From the NCBI RefSeq assembly GCF_030272615.1, contig NC_081413.1, forward strand, positions 602,206,709 through 602,270,708: a stretch of 64,000 nt of DNA. Direction: 5' to 3'. The stretch comes from Cryptomeria japonica. Lineage: Eukaryota; Streptophyta; Pinopsida; Cupressales; Cupressaceae. Below are positions 22,786-33,993 of this stretch, piece by piece. Position numbers and translations under genes: made by a program. Below the pieces are notes generated by a model. It ran no database searches. It was not told the origin of the DNA and was given only the letters and a program-made list of their open reading frames with translations. Numbering within the stretch: the first letter of the stretch is position 1; every line of letters begins with the position of its first letter.

Positions 22786-23557
22786 AGCAAATTATAGTAT
22801 CAGAAATTTTTGTTTTGGTGTTGTTCACCATAATGTACTGTGGATATCCTTTAGAATCGATGTGTTAAGGACATGCAACTTTTTCTCCTTTTTACTTCCG
22901 GGGTGACTTAGTTCTCCTCAGGATTTAGTTAATGATGTTAGGTATTAAACAATGGATAAAGCTGAGCCTTGGTTTAAACGTAATATTGATAATGTTTGTG
23001 TTTGGTAAAATATTAAAAATGTCCATAGCATTGCACTAACAAAAAGACTCCGTTAACTAAAACAACGTCATCTTTCTTTGTATAAGATACCAATTATAAT
23101 TATCTAATTTACCATTCTAAATTTAGATTAATTAATCTGATATATCTATCTATATATTTATAGATATAGAACTCTATTGATTAAAATTAATTGCATTTGT
23201 TATAATCACAACTTCAAAGAATCCTACAATTCAAACTGTCAGTATCTCCAGTTTTATTTTATATTTTGTTAAAAAATGCGTACTTCAATCTTTAAAATCA
23301 GGCCAAGCACGTTTAATTCTAGGCTTAATTGATCCTAAAATGATAACATGCACGCAGACCTAATTTATCAGTGGAAATGCCCACGCCAAAAATATCAATA
23401 AGTAGCACATTACAAACAGCTGCAGTAACAAAATAAATATGCCTGAATGAATCATTGCAAACCACGCTGTCACAGCTCAGAAGACTTTACTCAAAACAGT
23501 CTATCTTCCTTACGTTCCCAACAAGAGGAACTTTCATTTGTGATTTCTCCTCGAACA
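22786..23557. other. Intergenic DNA between laccase pseudogene and receptor kinase
   Basis: The first ~100 bases are the laccase 3' untranslated region. The rest is AT-rich, with a TATATCTATCTATATATTTATAGATATAG stretch near 23138-23168 split by single-base changes. No gene is visible. The 3' untranslated region of the minus-strand kinase must lie at the right edge. Confidence 0.55.
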
Positions 23558-26500
23558 TTATCTTGGCCGGGGATTTAACAACGATAGGTATGGATCTTCA
23601 CGTGAAGGAGAAAAATTAGTTGGGGATCTCCACTGTGGAAACTCTGAGCTTGGATTCGAGTGGGATGACGATACCATCGATTCCTTCAACTCCACCACCA
23701 CCTCACTCATTGTCGGCCTCTGAACTGAGTGGTTTGAGCAACATGCCATTGCTAACTCTGCTAATTTCCATAAGTCCTCTATCTTATACTTCTTTTCCAT
23801 AGCAGGATCTGCAATGCTCTCTATATCTCCCCTCAACATGAATTCCCTTGTCTGCGATTAAACAAAATATAGATCAATCTTTGATCATTTCGTTTTTTAT
23901 TTCATAGTAAATTCAACAGCGTTTGATTTCTCCGGCTACATTACCCAGCTAGTGATGTGAGCTGCTTCTCCATCTGAGGAATCAGCAACCACAGGATGCC
24001 GTCCAGAAATAATTTCTAAGAGAACAACCCCAAAGCTATATACATCACTTTTTTCTGTCAGTCGATGAAGAATGTAATATCTGCAAAACATAAATAAACA
24101 ACAAAGTGGTCAGTATCCCTATAATAAAATTTCAAATTCAGTAATAACGTGTAGAAAAGAATTACTCTGGATCTATATATCCCATGGTGCCTTTCACTAC
24201 TGTAGAAATGTGAGTAGCTCCTTCCAAAGGAGCGATTCTTGACAATCCGAAATCTGCTACTTTTGCCTCCATGCGATCATTGAGTAGGATATTTGAGCTC
24301 TTCACATCTCTGTGAATAATGCATGGGTTGCAGCCATGATGTAAATACTCTAAACCTGCTTGCAAACTCTAAGCTCTGTCACTTTCATAATAATAACTGA
24401 TTATGAAGGAAAGGCTTAACAAACAGTGGTTGACTATAACCCAAACAAAAGCTATGTTAGCTATTCACTTAAAGGCTATTGGAATGATGCTTCACTAACC
24501 TTGAGCAGCATCCAATGCAATATTGACCCTTGTTTCCCAATCGAGGTATTTTCCAGATAAATTTTGGCCTGAATGCACATTTTACACATTCTTACCTCCA
24601 ATGTTAGATCAAAATGCATGTATATATATAGTTCAATTGAGCAGGAGCTTTGCTATGCATTTTACCATTGAGAGAGTGTCGCAGGTCTCCATTGGACATA
24701 AACTCGTAAATTAGAATCATATTCTCTTCCTCAATGCAGTAGCCAATGAATTTTACCAAATTCTTATGGTGTACTCTAGAGAGCATATCCACCTGTACAG
24801 TACTACAAGTTATGGGTGTCCATTTTAATGAAGATGATGTCAACTTATTCATATGAAAAAACAATTATGTGCACCTCAGTAGAAAATTCTTTCGGACCCT
24901 GATGCGACTTATCAGATAATACTTTGACTGCTACTTCCTTGCCTTGAAGCCAACCTACGTAAACTGGTCCATATCCTCCTTTTCCAATCTGCTTGTGGAA
25001 ATCATCGGTCATCTCTATTACCTCTTGGTAACTGTATGATCGGCATCCTTCCAATTTTACAAGAGCTAACTGCGTAGATTTTTCTTCTGTCTTACCTGAT
25101 AAGTTTTTTCATTTATTAATAATCACTTAAGCTTTTCATATTTTTGAAAATCAGATATACTGGCAGTTGACCACTTTTTGCCAGTGAAGAAAAAAGTAGT
25201 CTGAGAATATACGGTGAATAAGTGCCCCAATATCATGGGGGGAAGAAGATGACTTACTTGTTGTGCTCACTGCTAATGGAGTAGTCTTCTTTGACTTGAT
25301 CCTTTTTATGAACACCACTAATGCTGCACTGAAAATTGCAACTGCTACAACTCCAGCTATGGTCCCCCACACAACTACGGTTTTCTTGCTCTTATTTTTA
25401 GCAGGAGGATTATTGCAACCATTGGATTGGCAATCCATATTATTCCCATAAACACTACAACATCAAACAAAAGCATTTCAACCAGGCCTGCAATTTGACG
25501 GTCTATATGACCGTTTTTGTATTTTTAGATCGTATATGACAATTAATCAAGTTAGTGGACCGTATGCATTGATAGACTACTTTTTCCAAAAAACCATATA
25601 TATAACACTTACAATTATTAATATGCTGTAAAAAATCATAATAGATAATTATTATAATTTATAATATTGATATATATTGTTTTACAAAGTTTATTATAAA
25701 TATATAAATTTATGATTAAGAAATAATTGTTTTTAATTATATATTATTTTTATATGAATTTTTAGTATGTTTTTTAGAAACTTACAAGTAAATTTAAGAT
25801 TTTTGAATATGTTGCTAATTTATCATTGTTTTTTGTGAAGCTTACAGCGTTACAGTATTTATTTTAATTAGCTTAAAGTATTTATTTATTGCAGCTTCAA
25901 TTTGTGAAACTTAAAGCTTAAACTAGTATTTGTTTTACTATAACTTCAATCTATGAAACTTAAAGTATTGATTTTATTGTGAGTTCACTATTTATTTTGT
26001 AAGAGTTGAAACTTAAGGTGTTTATTTTGTAAGTACTTTTTTGATGCAGGTGAGCAACTCCCTTTAATTATCATATTTCCTTGAATTATTTTACTCCAAC
26101 CCTTCTCTATCTTGCATTTGCAATTTTTGTAAGTCTTGTCTAACAAAGTGTTTAGATATAAAAGAATTTATATTAAATTGATTAAATTGATAAAAATGTT
26201 TAGATATAAAAGTCTTTATATTAAACTATTCACAAATTAAAAAAATATTGACATTTAATATTTTTCTTAAAACATAAAATGAAAGGCATTAGAATGACTA
26301 AACTGTCTTAAAAAAATCATATGACAGACAAGAGTGACCGTCAAATTTCAGGCCTGATTTCAACACATGCGCAGAAGATAGTAATAATATTCCCTAGATG
26401 CAAGTACAAAATTGTTGAATAAGGAAACTCCACCTTAAATTCAGCTTTTCATTTCGCTGTTTATTAGCCAGACCCTCCGGGATGGATCCAGTTAGCTTAT

Positions 26501-29500
26501 TGTTTGCCAAATTCCTAAGTTTCAAAGAGAAAATCATAAGTTGCTGTTGATTTGAACACAAAATGTCTGTACCCACATTATAACAGCATCATGTAACAGA
26601 GTTTCCTAAGTAGCAGTTGATTTGAACACAAAATGTCTATACCCACATTATTAAAGCATCATGTAACAGAGTTTCCAATAGTAAGAAAGCAAATGTTGTA
26701 ACTTACAATTCGTTTAGATTGGATAACTGGCTAAGCTCTTCTGGTATTGAACCACTCAAGTTATTGTTTGATAAATCCCTGAAAATAAAAATTAGAGCTT
26801 TGCTATTAAACAAATAGCTTGGGGAAATAGAACATTGAAACAACAATGTATGTAGTAAACGCTGAAAATTACTTACAATTTAACAAGAGCAGAGAGATCA
26901 CCGAAACTGGCAGGTATCGTGCCATTAAGCCCCTTCCCTGAGAGTTGTCTGCATGTAATATAATTATTGAGAGTTGTCTGCATGTGATATAATTATTGAC
27001 TGATGTTTAAATTAATATATCATATGACGGTACACAATTATTTCTTTTTGGTGAATTGGCACAGAAGTTGTGTTAAAAACTACTAAAAACCTGTATTCTC
27101 AGCTTAAACCAAATTTAATTAACAATAGAAAAATTATATACTGATTAATCAACCTATACATGTTGGTTGCATCACTTTTTAAAAAATTTCTTAGAATATT
27201 TCACATTTGTACTCACTACATCTATTATTCTAGTGAAGAGCTTTATTGACTACTCTATATTATTTATAGGTGTATGTTGTAATTAAATACTTAACTCTTC
27301 TATAGAGTCTCATCATTAATAAATCAAAGATGTATGCTTGATCTTAATAAATGAAAGAGTAATCAATAATAATTCAAATAAATGTCGACCACACAAGCTA
27401 GTATATAACCTTACTTGATAAATTAAGTTTAATCTACAATAGATAAATTATCCTCATTCTATTTATAAAGATTTATTGATTTTTTATTATTAAAAAAGAC
27501 CTACACTGCAATAATTCTGGGTGAAGAATCTGTGCTGCAATTTATCCAATTCCAAGAATATTGTTTTGGTATGCAAGGGTCACCTGTCCAATCCTTTTCT
27601 AAATTAAAGTATCTTACAATATCAACAACTGCAACCACTGCATAACATTAAAATGGTTAATTCTTAATAAGACCTTTCTTTCAAATTTCAAATAACTAAA
27701 AACAAATAAATTAACAATTAATATTTTATAATCAATTGTTTATATAAAAAACTACTTTCTATATTATAAACTACCACAATTACAATATTCCAATTCTTTC
27801 CAAGTTTCAAAATTGCATTGTCTTTTAAAAGCAATAATTGATTAGATATAAAATCATTATAATTATACAACTATTTTCTGATGGTTTTGATTAAGATAAA
27901 CACTTTTGATGAAAGCTGTGAACCTTACCGTCATCTACGTAAGTGCCATTGAGAAGAACGGAGCTAAGGCGATAGGCTTCCCAGGCATTGATGAGAGGTG
28001 GCAACGTGGACCGGGCGGTCGCATTCAGCGAAAAGTTCAATGGTCCCGGTTTAGACATTGGGTAGCTTGGATCTGAATAAATGGTCTCATCTTCGTATGT
28101 AAGGCGTAGGTTGTCTCCATACCATTGAACGCCACCTATGCTAATACTGAACTCGCGGATGTCATTGGGTTTCAATTCCTGAATCTCCAGGAAGTACATG
28201 GCAAAATAGTATTCACCAGATGGGTCAAAATTTCTAGTCCACAAGAGTCGAAAGAATGAAATGTTGAGGGGAACCACGGCAGTGCTCATCACAGAAGCTG
28301 GTGCACCTGTAAATTTGGTTTCGACCTTATTAGACGTGTTGATGGGAATTACATTCGATCCACTTACTCCTGCTGTCCAGATCCTATCGTATTCATCGTC
28401 AGGATATCTGCATCGGGTGCAACATTTTGAAAGAAATATAAAATTGTAACACTTGTTTTAAAGAGATCAGAAGAACTATTAGATCAAATGATTAAAATCA
28501 GATTAACAAATTATACTTGTTTTATCATATAGAGGTCTTAATTAATCAGATAAGGTCTTAATACTAATTAATCAGTCCGTTCAGGTTTAAAAGTGTTAAC
28601 ATTCAGAGTTGACTGATATTTTTAGACTTAATATGTTGCTTAATGTATATGGTCACACTAAGAATATACTTCTAGATTTAAAAGTGTTAAAACACTCAAA
28701 ATTGACTAACATTCTCTAGATTTTATTATGCTTTGTCTGCACAGAGCAATCAATAGAAACTTTCCACTGTCTCTTGTAGAACATCAAGAAATGATGCCAT
28801 TAACTTGGGCCTAATCTTATCTTCTCAATCTGTCCACCTGTCCACCCTTATGAATTCACAATGTATTATTCAATTTAGAAATGCAATCTCAGAACTCATA
28901 TTTTAGCTTCTCCTCCAATCCATGTTTGTACATGGTATCAGAGCCAATGGTAGATGCTTCTGGAGATAAAGGAGAGCCAGAAGAAACTGGTGAAGTGTAG
29001 AAGAGGCATTTAAAGGTGCAGAAGCAAGCCATAAGGAGATCACTGCTAGATAAAGAAATTTGGAGTTGTTGCTAGCTAAATGAAATTGTGCCAGCCCAAG
29101 GAGTTAAAGAGGGAAGCTGTCTACCTAGATCGCTACCAATAATAGAATATTGGAAGTTGTTGATTTGAGAGGAAAGTCACAAGGCAACATTCTCCGTGTA
29201 TTGAGCCAGCTCCTCAAGGAGGATATCACCGTCTGGGAAGAAATTACCGCCTGAGACTGTGAAATATACTTCTGTTGAAGAAACAGCCACAAGGATTGCC
29301 AAGTGAAGACAAGAAGATGCTGATTGAAGCCGCCAGTCAAAGACAGAAGAAGCTATAGCTGTCATTTAAATGTTTGAAGAATGCCGTCCAATTCATCGAG
29401 GAGTTTGACAGCTCTATTTGGTAGTCAAAGCTAGGTGCTACAAGGAGGATTGAAAATCTATTTAAAGCCGTTGAGGAGAAGCAGAAGACCCATGCCAAGA

Positions 29501-32500
29501 ACAAATCTGCTCAGTGATGTACTTTGTGAGCATATGTTCGGGTTGCACTTTGGTAGTCTTTGTTTGTTGGTAGTCTTTCTTTGTTTTCTATTTTTTATGG
29601 GAAATTGCAAAAGGATCTCGTGGTTAGTCCTTTTGTGTCCATTGTTTTGGAATGTGCTACTGACCATAGTACAGCAGTCAATAGTTTAAAAGAAAAATTG
29701 TTAGAGGGAAGTGTTTGACGTTTTCTAAGAGATTCCAATTGTATCATCAATACCAAAGAAATAAAAAGCATATTGTTGCAATCATTGGTGAAAGTTGTGC
29801 ACAAAGTGAAAGCCAATTGTTGAAGAATGTGCCACCTAAAAGGAAGTGAATGGGTTATCACCATCAAAAGGAGTTGACGATCATTGTCGGCAAAAAATGG
29901 AGATTGAAAGAAGAAAGGTCACTAGCTTGTAAGGAAGATCACAAATCATTGAAATTTTTGGATTGGAGGTAAGATCTACAAAAGTTTGAGTTGATCTAGA
30001 AGAGCCAATTGCAGTTGAAGTCAAAGAGATTGTGAAGATTATTGAAGTGTATAGATCTGTCAAAAATCATCAAGGTATTATTGAGATCACCGCAAATAAG
30101 GAGAAAAAAATTAAAACAAAGATACCCCATAGTACTGAGATGTAAATGGGCTTAAGTAATGGATTTGTATTTTTGTGAAAATGATTGAAATGTGAATCAC
30201 TTTTGTTAAGAGGCAAAACAGAAATATGTATTGTATTTGAGTTGTTGTAAGGGGTGCACTATCGGTTGTAAACAACACCCCAATATTGTTATAGGAGAGT
30301 TTATATTGGTGAACCATGTATCTAGAAATGATTCCTATAGAACTAGAGAGCACAATGATTGGTTACCCATGTGTCTCAGTAGATGGATCGCTTTTGATAT
30401 GGACTTGGTAATCAATGCAGGTACAAAAGGAGATGCCCACAATGATGATTAGAAAGTGTGTGCATTATCATTTAGTTTCCCTGTCATGATGGTTTGTGAT
30501 CAGCCAAAACCACTTGAGTGCAGAGTTCATGGTTAGCTAGAAACCATTTGAGTAAGTGTTGTAAATGGGTACCTAATAAGGCTTTGAGTCGGGACCCATC
30601 TTGTTTAGATTATGGGAGGGAATTCAATTAATCAACATAATTAATTTATGGGGAGATGTTAGAATATATAAATTTAGTATGCTTTGTCTCCACAGAGCAG
30701 TCAATAGGGACCCTCCACTGTCTCTTGCAAAGAATCTAGTAATGGTGCCATTAACTCAGAACTTATCTTCTCAATTTGTCCAACCTTATCCTCAAGTGAT
30801 CAGAGAATTCATTACGTATTATTCTATAGATTGAATGAATAGGAATGAAATCTTAGAGCTCATATTTCAGCTTCTCCTCTGATCCATGTTTTACAAAGAG
30901 TCTCTACAATTCTATGGGGGTTTATTAATTAACGTTATTAATTTCCCGCTCCTCGCCTCCATAAAATTTTAGGCGTCTGGGAGATTCTAGTAGGTTAATT
31001 AAATGGGAGGGCTAATAGGTTGATTAATTTAAAATGGAGGAAGAAGTTAACGGGTGTTCCTTCCCTCCCAAATTCTAGTTGTGGGGGTTTAAATTGCTTT
31101 GCCTGAAATCTTCCTATTCAGACTAACATGGCCCATAGCTAAGCTCAATTTTCTTGGGGTTTAAATGTAGGGTGGGAGTTATAACTCTTGAAGAAACTGT
31201 GTTGAAAGCTGAAGGTGCGAAAACAGCTATAATAATAACCAAAGAAGAATGAATAAAAGAAAGACATATTACTTAATATATAAAGATCTTAAATACATCT
31301 AAAAATTTCTAAACTAAAATTACTAAATATTCGAAACACATCTTTTATCAAATAGAAAAAACTAGTTACCTAGCTTATTACTAATTTCTGTGAAAAAAAT
31401 TACAAACCTTATCAACGAGCCCTCTTTGGCTCCCCAATCTTCGCGAATGACGCGAAACAAAGAGAAAACAAGATTTGCCCCAGGGTAGATGGATGGCTTC
31501 ATGGGGCGAAGCTCCAGCGAAGAAATGAAGGGGGTGTCAGTGCCGCTGCGCCCCAAACATACTCCAATTGATGTCGTCCTCGCCATCATGATCGCTTCCT
31601 TCACAATAATATCTCGCACATCGTTTATCATAACAGTGTCCCATGGGTTGGCATCTATAAGCAACTCGAATTGTGGCTCCGACTGAAGGCCGTCGTAATT
31701 GCCGTAAAGAAAAGAGGCACGGATTAGGTATTTGGTTCCCTGGTTTGCAGGTAAGGCGTAGCAATTTCGTTTCCCTTGGGGAAAACTGCGGAGATGTTGC
31801 AGTTGATAATCAAGATCAGCCCCGAGTGTATTTGAGGGTGTGCTGCTTTCTCCAGATTTGATGTAGAGATTATCCGACGTCCAACTTATGCTGTGGCTAT
31901 CATTATAAACCGGGTCTCTTCCTCCACAGGCAAGGCTGATGAATCCTATCAAACCAAATGCAAAGATTTGAGAACCTAGATTAAGAATAAAATCTATATT
32001 AATTATTTATTTTACTTTATTTTATTTTGAGCTGTGTGTAATATTTTTAGACTATTTTTTCCTTTTTGATGATGATGGATCATGTTGTATGATTGGATAC
32101 ATTGATGATGAAAAATATCACACATAGTTCAAAATCAGAAATGAAAAAAATTAATATTATAGATTGTGGAAATTACATGACTTTAAAATCTATATTCTGA
32201 TAAATCTTGTTGGAATCACAGATCAATGGTGGACTGATTTTAAAAGAGAGTAATTTATTGGTAGAGTACTCCAGCCATAAATGCAAGGTTTTACGTTTTT
32301 GAGTTTTAATTCGTCCATTGAAACCTTCACATGATATCAGAGTCAAACCAGATTAAGAGCCACAAACCCTTGTACAGAATGATTTTAGAGTAGACCCAAA
32401 TCAAAATTGGATTGATTCTAAAAATTTAATAACTAAATGATAAAACACTCGGACAACAAATAAAAAATCCTAAATTTTAATCTCATTCATTTATGAAAAT

Positions 32501-32643
32501 GAATTCCATGCAAATATTATCACTAATAAAGCTTGGTGGGACTTGAATTTCTCACCTAGTTGAGCACACACACCACATATCCAGAAACCCAACACCAGAA
32601 AGGTCGAGGCTTTCAAATTTAGATTCATACTCATTTCCTCCAT
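23558..32643 (-). CDS. Malectin-like/LRR receptor kinase (LRR-RLK subfamily I), 14 exons, frame break at exon 7/8
   Basis: Plasma-membrane receptor kinase. Exons: 32643-32556, 31945-31408, 28407-27929, 27637-27505, 26948-26877, 26778-26707, 26514-26434, 25453-25258, 25095-24875, 24792-24666, 24568-24500, 24358-24166, 24080-23945, 23851-23558. Domains in order: signal peptide (residues 1-28), malectin-like ectodomain (about 30-370), WTGDPC hinge, three LRRs each near one exon (72, 72, 81 bp), transmembrane helix ([20 protein letters not shown]), kinase with GKGGYG, AVKVL lysine, [14 protein letters not shown] and [11 protein letters not shown]. All catalytic residues are present, and it is an RD kinase. 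All introns are GT-AG and phases fit except exon 7 (phase 2) to exon 8 (needs phase 0), where one base appears missing near 25441. Total about 899 residues. Ligand unknown. The family includes defence and developmental receptors. Confidence 0.87.
25482..26356. mobile_element. Non-autonomous hAT-like DNA transposon in kinase intron 7
   Basis: Terminal inverted repeats begin CAGGCCTGCAATTTGACGGT at the left and, read on the other strand, CAGGCCTGAAATTTGACGGT at the right. An exact 8 bp duplication ATTTCAAC flanks both ends (25474-25481 and 26357-26364), the target size of hAT elements. The 875 bp interior is AT-rich, holds a run of degenerate repeats of AACTTAAAGTATTTATT type (about 25840-26030) and has no transposase. 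Its left end lies 28 bp from the acceptor of kinase exon 8. Confidence 0.88.
26941..26998. repeat. 29 bp tandem duplication across the exon 5 splice acceptor
   Basis: Two adjacent copies (26941-26969 and 26970-26998) differ at one base. Each contains, on the minus strand, ACATGCAGACAACTCT, so the acceptor of kinase exon 5 is present twice. Confidence 0.85.
28706..28932 (+). repeat. 5' LTR of the intron 2 element
   Basis: It matches 30657-30895, but its first ~20 bases (CTAACATTCTCTAG) diverge from TGTTAGAATATATAAA of the other copy, so the exact start is uncertain. Confidence 0.65.
30657..30895 (+). repeat. 3' LTR of the intron 2 element
   Basis: 239 bp, TGTTAGAATATA to GTTTTACA, immediately after the purine tract. 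Confidence 0.75.
30896..31407. other. Remainder of kinase intron 2
   Basis: No gene is seen. G-rich runs (ATGGGGGTTT at about 30914, GTGGGGGTTTAAATT at about 31081) and repeated TTAATTAA blocks occur. It might be an older mobile fragment but cannot be classified. Confidence 0.4.
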
Positions 32644-33397
32644 GTCCAACTCTTACTCGGCAAGCACGGTTTTCTTTTTTACACCTTCCTCCCACTTTAT
32701 CTTTCTCTGTGAAATGCAATTTAGCTATATTTTCCTTCTGACTTTGTTGAGCATCTACAAGTTTTCTATCAAAGATACCAAGCGATGATTTGGGATAGAA
32801 AGCGCCATGATTCTGTCTGGTTCGTAAAAGATACCAGTGATGATTTGGAAGAGGTCTATATTCAAATAAAATATTTAAACGTAAACGTCATAACAGTTGT
32901 ATATACAATTAAAAAGTCTCCCATTTAAAAAAAAAAATGAAAGAAAAAAAAATAAAAATTGTTGAACACCGTTTTGAACTTTTACTTTCATCGTCGTGTG
33001 CGGCCAGAGGTATTAAAGATACCTTTCATGGTAATGCTCCACTCATTATTATAATCATCCAAGAGAATAGGTCAAACATTGTTCTATTGCAATAAGATTG
33101 TGCAAGTTTTAATATATTACAAGGTAATACTTATCTTTTTCTAGAACAAATTATTTATTGTTTTTTAAGGGTTAGGTTAGATGTCAGCAATGAAAGTGTT
33201 TGAATATTTGTATATTGGTAAATGAATTAGATGCTTAATTAGGAATGCAATGTTGATTGTTTTAAAGACGGTGAATATCAATATTGATGAGGAGGAGAGA
33301 ATTTAGATCATGTTCACATGAATTAGGATATAAATATCAATTTTTAAAATTTTGTTGAGATCACATTTTGTATATTTTATTAATATTTTATATTATT
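32644..33397. other. Receptor kinase upstream region
   Basis: Probable promoter and leader of the minus-strand kinase. It contains an A-rich low-complexity tract at about 32928-32955. No gene is visible. Confidence 0.5.
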
Positions 33398-33414
33398 ATA
33401 ATTAATTAATAATT

Positions 33415-33692
33415 TTTTTTTTTGATAGGTAATTGGCCGAAGCCTGAATAGCTTTTGACTGGAGCTATGAACCAGTGGGCCCACAGTAGGGGGCCCCATC
33501 CCCATTACATATCTTTGAATTATTATTATTATTATTGTTTTTGATTAGATTGACCCCAAGACCTTCCCCATCCTATGTAAGGCCAAGAGTCACAACTTAG
33601 AATTCCTCTTTAGATGTCCCTATTGGGAGTTGAACTTGGGTCTCCACCATGAGAACCTAGTGTTTTAACCAGTTAAGCTCAACCCCTTGGAC
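33415..33692 (-). mobile_element. tRNA-derived SINE
   Basis: On the minus strand it begins GTCCAAGGGGTTGAGCTTAA. It has a tRNA-like A box region (TTGAGCTTAACTGGTT) and a B box (AAGTTCAACTCC) about 35 bp further on, and ends in a run of A (plus strand T-run at 33415-33423). A perfect 17 bp target duplication ATAATTAATTAATAATT flanks it (33398-33414 and 33693-33709). An (ATT)n microsatellite lies inside at about 33518-33537. It codes for no protein and relies on a LINE for movement. Confidence 0.88.
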
Positions 33693-33709
33693 ATAATTAA
33701 TTAATAATT

Positions 33710-33993
33710 ATAATGTATTGTAAATATTGAATTTTCATAGAATAAAGTGTATCTATTAAAGAAATTAAAAAAATTATTAGAGCTCTTTATCATTTAGAAA
33801 AAAAAAAAAATGATTGTCGTAAGAAGTTGTATAGAAGGGATTCGTAGTGGAATAGTCAAGGTATTTTTGATCAATTAATTTAGTCATATGAGATTAATAG
33901 TCTTCATGAGAGGAGTTATTACTCTAGGAGAAGTGTCACTTGGAGTGGGCAAATGGGTCCAATTTCGAAGTTAGTGGAAGGCATGGATCACGG
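33710..33993. other. Flank between SINE and copia C
   Basis: AT-rich, with an A-run near 33799-33810. No gene is visible. Confidence 0.5.

Larger units (their letters stand above)
28706..30895 (+). mobile_element. Non-autonomous LTR retrotransposon in kinase intron 2, antisense to the gene
   Basis: The two LTRs (about 28706-28932 and 30657-30895) share TATGCTTTGTCT, ACTGTCTCTTG, GGTGCCATTAACT/GATGCCATTAACT, CTTATCTTCTCAAT and CAGCTTCTCCTC/TAGCTTCTCCTC and end TACA. A primer site TGGTATCAGAGCC (28933-28945) follows the first, and a purine tract ATGGGGAGA (30648-30656) precedes the second. The 1.7 kb interior has only short frames ([17 protein letters not shown] at its start) and no pol motifs, so it depends on another element. 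The left LTR start is approximate and I found no target duplication. Confidence 0.75.

Noticed and set aside
29435-29689. Plus-strand 84-residue frame in the intron 2 element
   Set aside because: It has a hydrophobic chance composition, no motif, and lies within a non-coding LTR-element interior full of stops in neighbouring frames.
31489-31861. Plus-strand frames opposite the malectin exon
   Set aside because: They are antisense shadows of a GC-richer coding exon with clear malectin-like content on the minus strand.
33410-33692. True tRNA gene on the minus strand
   Set aside because: The box A and B regions are present, but no complete cloverleaf can be drawn, and the poly-A end with target duplication shows a SINE.
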